From positions 1 through 64,000 of the forward strand of contig NZ_VAWB01000003.1 of assembly GCF_006148925.1 (NCBI RefSeq): DNA of 64,000 nucleotides, given 5' to 3'. Position numbers and translations under genes: made by a program. Source of the DNA: Hyunsoonleella aestuarii (GTDB lineage Bacteria > Bacteroidota > Bacteroidia > Flavobacteriales > Flavobacteriaceae). Below are positions 25,216 through 36,025 of this stretch, piece by piece. Positions within the stretch are counted from its first letter, which is position 1. Each line of letters begins with the position of its first letter. The notes below the pieces were generated by a model. It searched no databases and was not told the DNA's origin. It saw only the letters and a list, made by a program, of their open reading frames with translations.

Positions 25216-28047
25216 ATGAGCCAATTTGAAGAACATATTGAGGTTAGAGGGGCTAGAGTCCATAACCTTAAAAATATAGATGTCTCAATACCAAGAGAAA
25301 AACTAGTGGTTATTACTGGTTTATCTGGTAGTGGTAAATCATCATTGGCTTTTGATACTATATATGCTGAAGGACAACGACGATACATTGAAACGTTTTC
25401 TGCTTATGCAAGACAATTTTTAGGTGGTTTAGAACGTCCTGATGTTGATAAAATTGATGGTCTTTCTCCTGTTATTGCTATTGAGCAAAAAACAACAAGT
25501 AAATCACCTCGGTCAACAGTTGGAACCATTACCGAAATTTATGATTTCTTAAGGTTACTGTATGCTAGAGCAAGTGACGCTTATAGTTATAACACAGGAG
25601 ATAAAATGGTTAGTTATAGCGATGAGCAAATAAAAGCGTTAATTTTAAAAAACTTTCAGAATAAACGCATAAATATTTTAGCGCCTGTTATTCGTTCGAG
25701 AAAAGGACATTACCGAGAATTATTCGAACAAATTGCAAAGCAAGGTTTTCTAAAAGTGAGAACCGATGGTGAAATTAAAGACATCATTAAAGGCATGCGC
25801 CTAGATCGTTATAAAACACATGATATTGAAATAGTTATTGACAGATTAGTTATAAACGATACTGTTGATAACGACAAACGCTTAACTGAAAGCATAAACA
25901 CGGCCATGTATCATGGAGACGATGTTCTTTTAATAATAGATCAAGACACTGGTGAGACAAGATATTTTAGCAGAAGTCTCATGTGTCCTACTTCGGGTAT
26001 ATCTTATCCTAATCCAGAGCCAAACAATTTTTCATTTAATTCGCCCAAAGGGGCTTGCAATACTTGTAATGGCATTGGTGATTTATATCAAGTCAATGAA
26101 GATAAAATTATCCCCGATGATAGTATTTCAATTAACGCTGGAGCCTTAGCACCTCATGGTCCTGCAAAAAACAGCTGGATATTTAAACAATTTGAAACTA
26201 TTGCACAGAGATTTAATTTTAAACTAACAGATGCCTATAAAGACATTCCTAGAGAAGCAAAGGACATGATTCTTTATGGTGGTAACGATAAGTTTTCCGT
26301 AGAGAGTAAAACACTTGGTGTTACTCGAGATTATAAAATTGACTTTGAAGGTGTAGCAAACTTTATTGAAAACCAATATAAAACGGCAGAATCAACCTCT
26401 TTGAAACGTTGGGCTAAAGACTATATGGATAAAGTCAAATGTCCGCAATGTGAAGGTTCAAGACTAAAAAAAGAGTCGCTTTATTTCAAAATTAACAATA
26501 AAAATATTGCAGAATTATCTAATATGGATATTGTAGAATTGTCAAATTGGTTTCAAACATTAAATCAGCACCTATCGGACAAACAATTAAAAATAGCCGA
26601 AGAAATAATAAAGGAAATAAAATCACGTCTTCAATTTTTGTTAGATGTTGGATTGGATTACTTGGCATTAAATAGAAGTTCTAAAACTTTATCTGGTGGT
26701 GAAGCTCAGCGAATTAGACTAGCTACACAAATTGGTTCACAATTGGTTGGAGTCTTGTACATTTTGGACGAACCTAGTATTGGACTGCATCAAAGAGATA
26801 ATGAAAAACTTATCAACTCTTTGGTTTCTCTCCGAGATATAGGTAACTCTATTATAGTGGTAGAACATGACAAGGACATGATTGAACGTTCAGATTATGT
26901 TATTGACATTGGTCCAAAAGCAGGGGAATATGGCGGCGAAATTATTAGTATCGGGACCCCAAAACAATTGAAAACCCATAATACTTTAACAGCTGATTAT
27001 TTAAATGGTTCCAAAGAGATTGAGATTCCAAAGAAACGAAGAGATGGGAACGGAAAAACACTTATTCTTAAAGGATGCACCGGAAATAACTTAAAAAATA
27101 TTTCGGTAGAATTTCCTTTAGGAAAAATGATTGGAGTAACTGGAGTCTCTGGTAGTGGTAAATCTACCCTTGTCAATGAGACGCTATACCCTATTTTAAA
27201 TGCTTATTATTTTAACGGCGTAAAAAAACCGATGCCATACAAAAGCATTAAAGGTCTTGAAAATATTGATAAAGTAATAGATATTAATCAATCTCCTATA
27301 GGGAGAACACCTCGCAGTAATCCAGCCACTTACACTGGTACATTTAGTGAGATTAGAGCTTTATTTGCCAAAATACCTGAGGCTATGATTCGTGGATACA
27401 AACCTGGGAGATTTAGTTTTAATGTTTCAGGTGGACGTTGCGAGACGTGTAAAGGTGGGGGTTTACGAGTTATAGAAATGAATTTTTTACCTGACGTATA
27501 TGTTGAATGTGAAACTTGCCAAGGCAAAAGATTCAATCGTGAAACGTTAGAAATAAAATACAAAGGAAAAAGTATTAGTGATGTTTTAAATATGACTATA
27601 AATGAGGCTGTTAGCTTCTTTGAGCATATCCCAAAAATTTATAAGAAGCTTAAAACAATAAAAGATGTTGGCTTGGGTTATATTACTTTAGGACAACAGA
27701 GCACTACACTTTCTGGCGGTGAGGCACAACGTATTAAGTTAGCCACCGAGTTAAGTAAGCGAGATACTGGTAATACCTTTTATATTCTGGATGAACCAAC
27801 TACGGGGCTCCACTTTGAGGACATACGTGTACTCATGATAGTTTTAAATAAACTCGTTGATAAAGGCAATACGGTTCTTATTATAGAGCATAATTTAGAC
27901 GTTATTAAAACAGTAGATCATATTATCGATATTGGATATGAAGGCGGAAGAAATGGCGGACAAATAATTGTAGAAGGAACGCCTGAATTAGTTATTAATC
28001 ATAAAAAAAGTTACACTGCCAAGTTCTTGAAAAAAGAATTAAATTAG
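25216..28047 (+). CDS. uvrA: Excinuclease ABC subunit A
   Basis: 943 residues from the ATG at 25216 ([12 protein letters not shown]). An in-frame TTG nine bases earlier lies within the likely leader and is not favoured. Two ABC ATPase halves are visible: Walker A GLSGSGKS at 35-42 and GVSGSGKS at 643-650, with two LSGGEAQRI signatures. Zinc-binding CxxC pairs occur as CNTCNG, CPQCEG, CETCKG and CETCQG. UvrA finds bulky DNA lesions and loads UvrB. Complete, with no sign of the short class II UvrA. It lies 10 bases before the LOG gene. Confidence 0.97.
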   Translation: MSQFEEHIEVRGARVHNLKNIDVSIPREKLVVITGLSGSGKSSLAFDTIYAEGQRRYIETFSAYARQFLGGLERPDVDKIDGLSPVIAIEQKTTSKSPRSTVGTITEIYDFLRLLYARASDAYSYNTGDKMVSYSDEQIKALILKNFQNKRINILAPVIRSRKGHYRELFEQIAKQGFLKVRTDGEIKDIIKGMRLDRYKTHDIEIVIDRLVINDTVDNDKRLTESINTAMYHGDDVLLIIDQDTGETRYFSRSLMCPTSGISYPNPEPNNFSFNSPKGACNTCNGIGDLYQVNEDKIIPDDSISINAGALAPHGPAKNSWIFKQFETIAQRFNFKLTDAYKDIPREAKDMILYGGNDKFSVESKTLGVTRDYKIDFEGVANFIENQYKTAESTSLKRWAKDYMDKVKCPQCEGSRLKKESLYFKINNKNIAELSNMDIVELSNWFQTLNQHLSDKQLKIAEEIIKEIKSRLQFLLDVGLDYLALNRSSKTLSGGEAQRIRLATQIGSQLVGVLYILDEPSIGLHQRDNEKLINSLVSLRDIGNSIIVVEHDKDMIERSDYVIDIGPKAGEYGGEIISIGTPKQLKTHNTLTADYLNGSKEIEIPKKRRDGNGKTLILKGCTGNNLKNISVEFPLGKMIGVTGVSGSGKSTLVNETLYPILNAYYFNGVKKPMPYKSIKGLENIDKVIDINQSPIGRTPRSNPATYTGTFSEIRALFAKIPEAMIRGYKPGRFSFNVSGGRCETCKGGGLRVIEMNFLPDVYVECETCQGKRFNRETLEIKYKGKSISDVLNMTINEAVSFFEHIPKIYKKLKTIKDVGLGYITLGQQSTTLSGGEAQRIKLATELSKRDTGNTFYILDEPTTGLHFEDIRVLMIVLNKLVDKGNTVLIIEHNLDVIKTVDHIIDIGYEGGRNGGQIIVEGTPELVINHKKSYTAKFLKKELN

Positions 28048-28057
28048 CAAGAAAAAT

Positions 28058-28747
28058 ATGAGAAAAGAACAACACCATAAGGGTTGGAATGAAATAAAGA
28101 CCAACGATTCTTGGGCCATTTTTAAAATAATGGGGGAGTTTGTGAATGGTTTTGAAAAAATGAGCAAGATAGGTCCTTGTGTTTCTATATTTGGTTCGGC
28201 CAGAACTAAACCAGATCATAAATATTATAAATTAGCAGAAAAAATTGCTAAAGGTATTGTTGAAGCAGGATATGGCGTAATAACAGGTGGTGGTCCTGGT
28301 ATTATGGAAGCAGGCAATAAAGGAGCACATTTAGGTGGAGGCACATCAGTTGGTCTAAACATTGATTTACCTTTTGAGCAACATGACAACCCATATATTG
28401 ACCATGATAAGAGTCTAGATTTTGATTATTTCTTTGTTAGAAAGGTCATGTTTGTAAAGTATTCACAAGGTTTCGTTGTTATGCCAGGTGGTTTTGGAAC
28501 ATTAGACGAACTTTTTGAAGCCATGACACTTATACAAACTCATAAAATAGAAAAATTCCCAATTATATTAGTGGGTACGACATTTTGGGAAGGTCTTTTG
28601 GAGTGGATAAAATCAACACTTCAAGATAAATTCTCAAATATAAGCCCAAATGATCTTGATCTTATTCATTTAGTGGATACCGATGAAGAGGTGATTAATA
28701 TATTGGATTCATTCTACAAAGAATCCAGATTAAGCCCTAACTTTTAA
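28058..28747 (+). CDS. LOG family protein (TIGR00730, nucleotide phosphoribohydrolase-like)
   Basis: 229 residues, Rossmann-like. The defining motif PGGFGTLDE begins at residue 143; GGGPGIMEAGNKGA is the nucleotide loop, and Arg in FVRKVMF is the usual active-site Arg. Members cleave the ribose-base bond of AMP and related cytokinin nucleotides (LONELY GUY activity). In non-plant bacteria the physiological role is unclear, with purine nucleotide salvage most likely. It begins 10 bases after uvrA and may be co-transcribed. Confidence 0.88.
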   Translation: MRKEQHHKGWNEIKTNDSWAIFKIMGEFVNGFEKMSKIGPCVSIFGSARTKPDHKYYKLAEKIAKGIVEAGYGVITGGGPGIMEAGNKGAHLGGGTSVGLNIDLPFEQHDNPYIDHDKSLDFDYFFVRKVMFVKYSQGFVVMPGGFGTLDELFEAMTLIQTHKIEKFPIILVGTTFWEGLLEWIKSTLQDKFSNISPNDLDLIHLVDTDEEVINILDSFYKESRLSPNF

Positions 28748-28818
28748 AAGAAAACAGCTAAGCATATCCTATATTGCGATGCTTTGAAAAATGATTACTG
28801 ATTAATAGCTAAGATAAA

Positions 28819-31650
28819 TTGAAATTCAACATTATAAGTTTTCTTTTATGCTTCCTTATGGGAGTTTTAGGCTTCAGTCAAAATAAAATTGATTTGAAAG
28901 CCAAATTCGATATTGATAATAAAGAAATTACTATTTCACAAAATATTACTTATACCAATAATACTCAAGACGAATTAAAAATTGTTTTTTTAAACGATTG
29001 GAGCAATAGTTACTCTACAAAGAAAACACCACTCGCGGCACGGATTGCAGATGAATACATTAATGATTTTCATTTAGCCAAAAACGAAGAGCGAGGTTAT
29101 TCTGTAATTACTTCAATAACACAAAACGGTAACAAAGTTCGATATGAGCGCGTAAAAAATCAGATAGATATTGTAAAGGTAATTTTGAATGAATCTTTAA
29201 AACCTCAAGATTCTTATACGTTAGAACTTAATTACAAAATTAAAATACCAAGTGATAAATTCACAAATTATGGTGCCACACCAGAAGGCAATTTAAATTT
29301 AAGATATTGGTATATAACACCTGCTGAATATAATGGGAAATGGCGCTATTACAGCAACAAAAACTTAGACGATTTATATATTCCTAAATCTGATTTAAAC
29401 TTAGAAATCACCTACCCCATTGGCTATTATATTACTTCTGATTTAGATTTAATTAATATATCAGAAGACCCTAATAATCAAACGATTAAACTAATTGGAA
29501 ATAACAGGTTAAATAATAGGATTTATTTCAATAAAGAAAAAAAATTTAATACAATTATTATAGACAGTTTATCCGTTGTTTCTAATATTGATGATAAAAA
29601 TGTTGATGATTTAAATAAAGCTATATTAACTGAAAAGATTATAACATTTATTAACAAAAACTTTGGCAGCTATCCTCATAAAAAATTAATGATAAGTGAA
29701 ATTGATTATGCCAAAGATCCCGTATACGGTTTAAACCTTTTACCTGATTTTATAAAGCCTTACCCCAATAATTTTGAGTATGAACTCAAGCTCCTCAAAG
29801 TAATGCTTCATAATTATTTGGAGAACACTCTACTAATTAATCCTAGAGAAGAGCAATGGCTACTTGATGGTATTCATATTTTATATATGATGAATTATGT
29901 TGATGAATTTTATCCAAATATGAAGTTTCTTGGCTCTATTGCCGATTTTTGGGGAATACGGTCATTCCATGCTGCAGATATGAAATTTAATGATAAGTAT
30001 GTATTTGCATACATGTCTATGGCAAGAACAAATCGGGATCAGCCACTAACTATGGCAAAAGACTCCTTGCTAAAATTCAATAAAAATATTGCAAATAAAT
30101 ATAAAGCCGGCGCAGGCTTTAAATATCTTGATGACTTTATCAATTCGCATATTTTAGAAAATTCAATTGAATCCTTTTTAACCAAAAACAAACTAAAGCC
30201 AGTTACAGGTGCTGATTTTGAATCTTATTTAAAAAGTAAAACAGAGAAAAATATTGATTGGTTTTTTAGGGATTACCTTACTACACGAAAGCAAATTGAT
30301 TTTAGAATAAAAGAGGTCATACAAACAGAAGATTCTATCACTCTAACTATAAAGAATAAGCGTGATAATAATATGCCTATCTCTCTTCATACTTTAAACA
30401 ATGATAGTATTGTCTCAAAAATATGGATTGAAAATATTAAAGATGAAAAAACATTAACTGTTCCTAAAAATGGGGCAAATAAATTAGTTCTTAATTACGA
30501 CAAAATTATTCCAGAATTTAATTTACGTGATAATTGGAAATCTTTAAAGGGTTTTTTCTTTAATAATAAGCCGCTTCAGTTTAGGTTATTTCAAGACGTG
30601 GAAGATCCCTATTATAATCAGGTTTTTTTAATGCCAATAGCTGAATTTAATAATATTTATGATGGCGTCACTCTTGGAGTAAGAGCTTATAATAAAACAT
30701 TGTTAAGAAAAATGTTTGATTATAAGATATCACCTAAATATTCCTTGAAATCAAAATCCTTAACAGGAAGTGCATCAGCATTTATGACACATTATTTACA
30801 AGATAGTGATTTATACTCCATTCAATATGGAGCCGGAATAAGCTATTCATCTTATGCAGAAGACCTATTTGTTAGGCAGATTAAGCCATCAATCACCCTT
30901 AGATTTAGACAGGATGACGATTTTAGATCTAACAAAAGGCAATTTTTGAGACTAAGATATTTAGACATTGAACGTGATGAAGATTTAACTAATACAATCA
31001 TCGATTCAGAACCAAATTATAGCGTATTCAATATTAGATATGTAAATTCCAACGATAACTTAATTAACTTTAGTAAGTGGTATACAGATGTTCAAATAGC
31101 GAAAACATTTAGTAAAGTAGCGTTTAATTATGAATATCGCCGTCTATTTGAGAGTAATAGACAGCTCAACTTACGGTTTTTTGCAGGGACATTTTTAAAT
31201 AACAAAAATGAGGTTACATCAGATTATTTCAGTTTTGCTTTAGACAGACCCACAGATTATTTATTTGACTATAATTATTTGGGTAGGTCTGAAGCCTCTG
31301 GAATATTTAGTCAACAGTATATAGACGCAGAAGGCGGTTTTAAATCTCAACTCGAAACACCATATGCTAATCAATGGATGACCACCTTAAATACAAGTAC
31401 AACTTTATGGAAATATATTTTGGCATATGGGGATATTGGGCTATTGAAAAACAAATTCGATAATCCTCATTTTGTTTACGATTCGGGAATTCGAATCAAC
31501 TTGGTAATCGACTATTTTGAAATCTACCTTCCAATTTATTCTAATTTAGGTTGGGAAATTGGACAACCTAACTATGACCAGAAGATTAGGTTCAAGTTTA
31601 CAGTAGACCCAGAATCTCTACTTGGTCTATTTAGAAGGCGCTGGTATTAA
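28819..31650 (+). CDS. Degenerate M1 peptidase-like domain fused to an outer-membrane barrel-like region
   Basis: 943 residues, starting with TTG, the only start that keeps the signal peptide (cleavage after GFSQ near residue 21). Residues about 22-500 follow the M1 aminopeptidase plan: an N-terminal beta saddle, then a helical region. At the usual HExxH site the sequence reads HNYLE (331-335), so the general-base Glu and second His are replaced; WLLDGI stands where M1 enzymes have W-x-N-E-G. From about 580 to the end the sequence is a run of alternating strands with paired aromatics ending in RRWY, like an outer-membrane beta-barrel with an aromatic last residue. It is probably a surface protein with a non-catalytic head. 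The family is sometimes annotated as metalloprotease in flavobacteria. Confidence 0.72.
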   Translation: MKFNIISFLLCFLMGVLGFSQNKIDLKAKFDIDNKEITISQNITYTNNTQDELKIVFLNDWSNSYSTKKTPLAARIADEYINDFHLAKNEERGYSVITSITQNGNKVRYERVKNQIDIVKVILNESLKPQDSYTLELNYKIKIPSDKFTNYGATPEGNLNLRYWYITPAEYNGKWRYYSNKNLDDLYIPKSDLNLEITYPIGYYITSDLDLINISEDPNNQTIKLIGNNRLNNRIYFNKEKKFNTIIIDSLSVVSNIDDKNVDDLNKAILTEKIITFINKNFGSYPHKKLMISEIDYAKDPVYGLNLLPDFIKPYPNNFEYELKLLKVMLHNYLENTLLINPREEQWLLDGIHILYMMNYVDEFYPNMKFLGSIADFWGIRSFHAADMKFNDKYVFAYMSMARTNRDQPLTMAKDSLLKFNKNIANKYKAGAGFKYLDDFINSHILENSIESFLTKNKLKPVTGADFESYLKSKTEKNIDWFFRDYLTTRKQIDFRIKEVIQTEDSITLTIKNKRDNNMPISLHTLNNDSIVSKIWIENIKDEKTLTVPKNGANKLVLNYDKIIPEFNLRDNWKSLKGFFFNNKPLQFRLFQDVEDPYYNQVFLMPIAEFNNIYDGVTLGVRAYNKTLLRKMFDYKISPKYSLKSKSLTGSASAFMTHYLQDSDLYSIQYGAGISYSSYAEDLFVRQIKPSITLRFRQDDDFRSNKRQFLRLRYLDIERDEDLTNTIIDSEPNYSVFNIRYVNSNDNLINFSKWYTDVQIAKTFSKVAFNYEYRRLFESNRQLNLRFFAGTFLNNKNEVTSDYFSFALDRPTDYLFDYNYLGRSEASGIFSQQYIDAEGGFKSQLETPYANQWMTTLNTSTTLWKYILAYGDIGLLKNKFDNPHFVYDSGIRINLVIDYFEIYLPIYSNLGWEIGQPNYDQKIRFKFTVDPESLLGLFRRRWY

Positions 31651-31768
31651 TATGTTAAAATTTTAATCAATTATCGTTTTTTAAACTATTTATTTATAAA
31701 TAATTAAAAATATTACAAATTATAACGTTTTTATTATCATATTGTCAATTATTTAACATGTATTAAGA

Positions 31769-31799
31769 TTGCAAAAAGATTTAATTTTAACTAATTTTG
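31769..31799 (+). promoter_or_regulatory. Promoter of the E1 dehydrogenase gene
   Basis: TTG (31769-31771), a 20-base spacer, then TAATTTTG (31792-31799) gives the full Bacteroidota form (TTTG/TTG, 19-21 bases, TAnnTTTG). The start codon is 19 bases downstream. It is the best-formed promoter in the window. Confidence 0.65.
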
Positions 31800-31818
31800 C
31801 AATGCTTAAACCGACACT

Positions 31819-34230
31819 ATGGATATTATTCCCGATATAAAAAATAACATAACATTTGAAGATTTTAAAGCAGAAGTTTTAAATGATTATGCTATTGCTG
31901 TAAGAAGTCGAGAATGCAGTTTGCTTGGTCGTAGAGAGGTACTTACTGGAAAAGCCAAATTTGGAATTTTTGGTGATGGTAAAGAGGTTCCGCAACTAGC
32001 CATGGCCAAAGCCTTTAAAAAGGGTGATTGGCGCTCAGGTTATTATCGTGATCAAACCTTTATGATGGCCATAGGTGAATTTACGGTAAATCATTTTTTT
32101 TCTGGCTTATATGCAAATACTAATTTAGAATTAGAACCCATGTCTGCCGGAAGACAAATGGGTGGTCATTTTGTTACGCATAGTCTTGATGAAAAAGGCA
32201 GCTGGAAAGACTTAACAAAACAATACAACTCTAGTGCCGACATCTCTCCTACTGCTGCTCAAATGCCCCGTTTACTTGGTCTGGCTCAAGCATCAAAAAT
32301 TTATAGGAATTTAAGTGAGATTAATAGCTCTAAATTTTCTGTAAATGGAAATGAAGTCGCTTGGGGAACCATTGGTAATGCAAGCACCAGTGAAGGTTTG
32401 TTTTTTGAAACTGTAAATGCAGCTGGCGTATTGCAAGTGCCCATGATTATTAGTGTTTGGGACGATGAATATGGAATTTCTGTTCATGCAAAGCATCAGA
32501 CAACCAAAGAAAATATTTCTGAAATCCTTAAAGGTTTTCAAAGAGATAAAGACAATAAAGGTTACGAAATTCTTCGCGTAAAAGGTTGGGATTATCCTAA
32601 TCTTATTGAAACATATCAAGAGGCAGCAACCATAGCTAGAGAAGAGCACGTGCCTGTTTTAGTACATGTTCAAGAGCTAACACAGCCGCAAGGTCATTCT
32701 ACCTCAGGATCTCATGAGCGCTATAAAAGTAAAGAGCGTTTAGAATGGGAGGCTGAAAATGACTGCAATAAAAAGATGCGTGAATGGATTATTGAAAGTG
32801 GAATTGCAGAGAACGAAGCACTAATTGAACTTGAAAGATCAATTAAAAAAGAGGTTAGAGAAGCCAAAAAGAATGCTTGGGACGTTTTCTTAAAACCTAT
32901 ACGCAAAGAACAGCAAGAACTTCTAGGCATCCTTCAAAATCTAGCATCTACTCATCCTAATGGGGTATTTATAAATAAATTGAAGGATAGTTTGGCTAAA
33001 ATTCATGAACCAACAAGAAAAGACATTTTATCTCACGCAAGGAAAGTGTTGCGTTTTACAATAGGTGATAATTCCAAAGAAAAAGAAATACTTGCGAATT
33101 GGATAACTAAAAATATTGAAGAAAGTCAGCCGAAATTTAGTTCTCATCTTTATGCCGAAACTGATAAATCTGCATTAAATGTTAAAGAAGTTAAAGCAAC
33201 ATATAGTGATGATGCCATTCAAGTAGATGGAAGAGTTATTCTTCGAGATAATTTTGATGCCATATTCAATAAGTACCCTGAAGCCTTAATTTTTGGAGAG
33301 GATACAGGAAATATTGGTGATGTTAACCAAGGATTAGAAGGGTTACAAGAAAAATATGGTGAATTACGCATTGCTGATGCCGGCATACGAGAAGCAACTA
33401 TTGTTGGTCAAGGTATTGGCATGGCATTAAGAGGACTCCGACCTATTGCTGAAATTCAATATCTTGATTACGTATTATATGCCTTACAAATTATAAGTGA
33501 TGATTTAGCTACACTTCAGTATAGAACTAAAGGGATGCAAAAGGCTCCTTTAATTGTTAGAACTCGTGGACATAGACTGGAAGGTATTTGGCATTCTGGT
33601 TCTCCAATGGGAGGCATACTTAATCTCGTTAGAGGAATTTATATACTGGTTCCAAGAAATATGGTGAAAGCGGCTGGTTTTTACAACACGCTTCTACAAA
33701 GTGATGATCCAGCATTAGTTATTGAGTGCCTAAATGGTTACCGTTTAAAAGAAAAAATGCCAGACAACTTAAGCAATATTAGGACAGCTGTTGGTTTGGT
33801 TGAAACCCTTAGAGAAGGTACCGATATCACTTTAGTATCCTACGGTTCTACTCTTAGAATCGTTATGGAAACAGCAAAAGAACTCTTGACTGTAGGCATT
33901 GATGCTGAAGTCATAGATGTACAATCATTACTTCCTTTCGATATAAATCATGATATCGCTAAAAGTATAGCAAAAACGAATAATGTTTTAATAATTGATG
34001 AAGATGTTCCTGGAGGTGCTTCTGCTTATATTTTAAATGAAATTCTAAACGTTCAAAACGCTTATCAATATCTGGATGGGCAACCAAGAACATTAACAGC
34101 AAAAGCCCATCGACCTGCCTATGGTAACGATGGGGATTATTTCTCTAAACCATCTGCCGAGGATATTTTTGAAGCTGTCTATGATGCCATGCACGAATTG
34201 AGTCCTAATGATTTCCCTAAATTGAGATAA
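31819..34230 (+). CDS. 2-oxoacid dehydrogenase E1, alpha and beta chains fused
   Basis: 803 residues. The alpha half (about 1-400) has PMSAGRQMGGHF, the GNASTSEGLFFE segment and WDDEYGISVH near the thiamine diphosphate site. A linker joins it to the beta half (about 460-803), which carries FGEDTGNIGDVNQGL (with the ThDP Glu), GIREATIVGQGIGMAL and RGHRLEGIWHSGSP. This is the branched-chain or pyruvate type E1 that decarboxylates a 2-oxoacid and hands the acyl group to lipoyl-E2. Single-chain fusions are usual in Bacteroidota. E2 and E3 are not in the window, so the substrate (probably branched-chain) is inferred. Confidence 0.9.
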   Translation: MDIIPDIKNNITFEDFKAEVLNDYAIAVRSRECSLLGRREVLTGKAKFGIFGDGKEVPQLAMAKAFKKGDWRSGYYRDQTFMMAIGEFTVNHFFSGLYANTNLELEPMSAGRQMGGHFVTHSLDEKGSWKDLTKQYNSSADISPTAAQMPRLLGLAQASKIYRNLSEINSSKFSVNGNEVAWGTIGNASTSEGLFFETVNAAGVLQVPMIISVWDDEYGISVHAKHQTTKENISEILKGFQRDKDNKGYEILRVKGWDYPNLIETYQEAATIAREEHVPVLVHVQELTQPQGHSTSGSHERYKSKERLEWEAENDCNKKMREWIIESGIAENEALIELERSIKKEVREAKKNAWDVFLKPIRKEQQELLGILQNLASTHPNGVFINKLKDSLAKIHEPTRKDILSHARKVLRFTIGDNSKEKEILANWITKNIEESQPKFSSHLYAETDKSALNVKEVKATYSDDAIQVDGRVILRDNFDAIFNKYPEALIFGEDTGNIGDVNQGLEGLQEKYGELRIADAGIREATIVGQGIGMALRGLRPIAEIQYLDYVLYALQIISDDLATLQYRTKGMQKAPLIVRTRGHRLEGIWHSGSPMGGILNLVRGIYILVPRNMVKAAGFYNTLLQSDDPALVIECLNGYRLKEKMPDNLSNIRTAVGLVETLREGTDITLVSYGSTLRIVMETAKELLTVGIDAEVIDVQSLLPFDINHDIAKSIAKTNNVLIIDEDVPGGASAYILNEILNVQNAYQYLDGQPRTLTAKAHRPAYGNDGDYFSKPSAEDIFEAVYDAMHELSPNDFPKLR

Positions 34231-34243
34231 TAGTATTATTTTA

Positions 34244-34257
34244 GGTATTTAAATACC
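34244..34257. promoter_or_regulatory. 14-bp perfect palindrome before the AraC-type gene
   Basis: GGTATTTAAATACC is fully symmetric and ends 5 bases before the GTG start of the regulator gene. It could be an operator or an mRNA hairpin; its AT-rich core means chance cannot be ruled out. Confidence 0.3.
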
Positions 34258-34262
34258 AATTA

Positions 34263-35435
34263 GTGTTTCCAAATTTTAATTTTTATAGTACTCCCTTATT
34301 GATTCTTGTTATTCAGGGTCTCATTTTTGCCTTTTTATTACTCTTACGATACCATAGAAAGCGTAACATCTCAGATTTGTTTTTAGGATTTATTTTATTG
34401 TTTACATGTTATAGCCAAACCTGTTATACAATAGGATTTATGGGATGGTATGACACTTATAGAAATACTAAAATAAATTACTTTTTGTATAATATTTCAA
34501 TAGTTCTTGCTCCGCTAATATACTTGTATGTTAAATCGGTAACTGAATCTAATTTCAAGTTTAAAAAAAAATATTATTTGCATTTTGGATTCGCAGCATT
34601 GTTCTTAATTTATAGAATGGGTATTTATGTTTATGATTCCTTACAACCTGAATTTGATACTTATCAAAATGGTGTTCTAAAAATTAATTTAGACGAAGCC
34701 TATGTTCAGCCAGTGATGAGTTTTATTGAATTCCCATTCATGCTGCTATACTTAGCATTTACACTACAATTATTTTACAATTACAGAAAAAAAATCATTC
34801 AATATTTTTCAAATACGTATAATCTTGAACTTAATTGGATATTAAGTTTTTTAATCCTGTTTTCAATTTTATTTTTATACAACACCGTGCAAACCATTAT
34901 AGGTGTTTTTGTTACCGATTTAGGCTATCAAGAACGTTGGTGGTTAAATCTTATCACGGCTTTAACCACAATTTATGTTGGGATTAAAGGATACTTTACA
35001 GATACAACAAAACTTAATCTACTAAATTTTAATTTTTCACCAAGCAACCATAAAATAACAGTTGCAAGTTTAACAGAACTATCTAAAGAAATTTCAGAAG
35101 ATGATATTTCCATTGTAAAAGATAATATGGAAATAAACAAGGCTTATTTGAATCCAGATATTAATCTGTCTGATATGGCGATTCAAGTTAATATGTCTCG
35201 TACTAAATTATCTGAAGTTATAAACTCAGGCTTCAATAAAAATTTTAATGATTTTGTAAACACCTATAGGGTTGAAGCCTTTAAATCAATGTTAAAGGAG
35301 AATAAACACAAACAACTTTCACTTTTGGGAATAGCAATGGATTGTGGTTTTAATAGTAAAGCAACATTCAACCGTGTTTTTAGAAAATTAACAAATACGT
35401 CGCCTTCCGAATATTTGAATTCTACATTAAATTAA
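34263..35435 (+). CDS. Membrane-bound AraC family transcriptional regulator
   Basis: 390 residues, starting with GTG. About seven hydrophobic segments fill residues 8-245 (7TM-type sensor). A short linker follows, then a C-terminal AraC DNA-binding domain (about 290-385) with two helix-turn-helix parts: LSDMAIQVNMSRTKLSEVIN and LLGIAMDCGFNSKATFNRVFRK, ending in the usual TSPSEYLNS. The ligand is unknown. It sits just upstream of the DoxX gene group (98 bases), which is a plausible target. Confidence 0.88.
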   Translation: MFPNFNFYSTPLLILVIQGLIFAFLLLLRYHRKRNISDLFLGFILLFTCYSQTCYTIGFMGWYDTYRNTKINYFLYNISIVLAPLIYLYVKSVTESNFKFKKKYYLHFGFAALFLIYRMGIYVYDSLQPEFDTYQNGVLKINLDEAYVQPVMSFIEFPFMLLYLAFTLQLFYNYRKKIIQYFSNTYNLELNWILSFLILFSILFLYNTVQTIIGVFVTDLGYQERWWLNLITALTTIYVGIKGYFTDTTKLNLLNFNFSPSNHKITVASLTELSKEISEDDISIVKDNMEINKAYLNPDINLSDMAIQVNMSRTKLSEVINSGFNKNFNDFVNTYRVEAFKSMLKENKHKQLSLLGIAMDCGFNSKATFNRVFRKLTNTSPSEYLNSTLN

Positions 35436-35532
35436 GACGTCTCAAACCGTATTTAAGCCTTTCTAGTATGATTTAAGTCTTTAAAGACAGCATAATGCAT
35501 CAAATTTGTATAAAACAAATATTTAGAGCATT

Positions 35533-36021
35533 ATGAAAACCTTGAAATTACTAATTACACCTATCTCCCAACCAAATTGGATAGCCGATTTATTGTTCGC
35601 AGCCATAAGATTTATTTGCGGTATCATTTTATCCATTGATTTTGGAGCATCCAAATTCGGTGTTCCATGGACACCGGACCATCGTAACCTAAACTTGTTT
35701 GAAGTATCTGCTTGGTTTCCCGAAGATGTTACTAATTATGGTGGCATTTTTGCAATAGCTCCAGTTTTCTTTGCTTGGATGGGAGCCTTTAGTGAGGCTG
35801 TGGGAGGAATGTTTCTCGCTTTAGGTCTCCAAACACGTCTTGCTTCCTTTTTAATAATGTGTACGATGCTTGTAGCTATATTTTGCCAAAAATGGGGTCA
35901 AGGTGTTTGGGGAATGTTACCTGCCATGAGCTTTCTTTGGATAAGCATTTACAACCTATACTTTGGTTCAGGTAGATTTGGACTTGATTATTTAATAACC
36001 TTAAAATTTAATAAACAATAG
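35533..36021 (+). CDS. DoxX family membrane protein (larger)
   Basis: 162 residues with four likely membrane helices. Family signs: an RFICGIILSIDFGASKFG start, the GGIFAIAPVFFAWMGAFSEAVGGMFLALGLQTRLASF core and a final YNLYFGSGRFGLDYLI. DoxX-like proteins are small four-helix membrane proteins, some linked to thiosulfate:quinone oxidoreductase or to redox stress; the role here is unknown. It starts 4 bases before the secreted protein gene that follows. Confidence 0.85.
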   Translation: MKTLKLLITPISQPNWIADLLFAAIRFICGIILSIDFGASKFGVPWTPDHRNLNLFEVSAWFPEDVTNYGGIFAIAPVFFAWMGAFSEAVGGMFLALGLQTRLASFLIMCTMLVAIFCQKWGQGVWGMLPAMSFLWISIYNLYFGSGRFGLDYLITLKFNKQ

Positions 36022-36025
36022 CGCT

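Noticed and set aside
31651-31818. AT-rich gap as an origin or attachment site
   Set aside because: No DnaA boxes, repeats or integrase gene; a normal promoter explains it.
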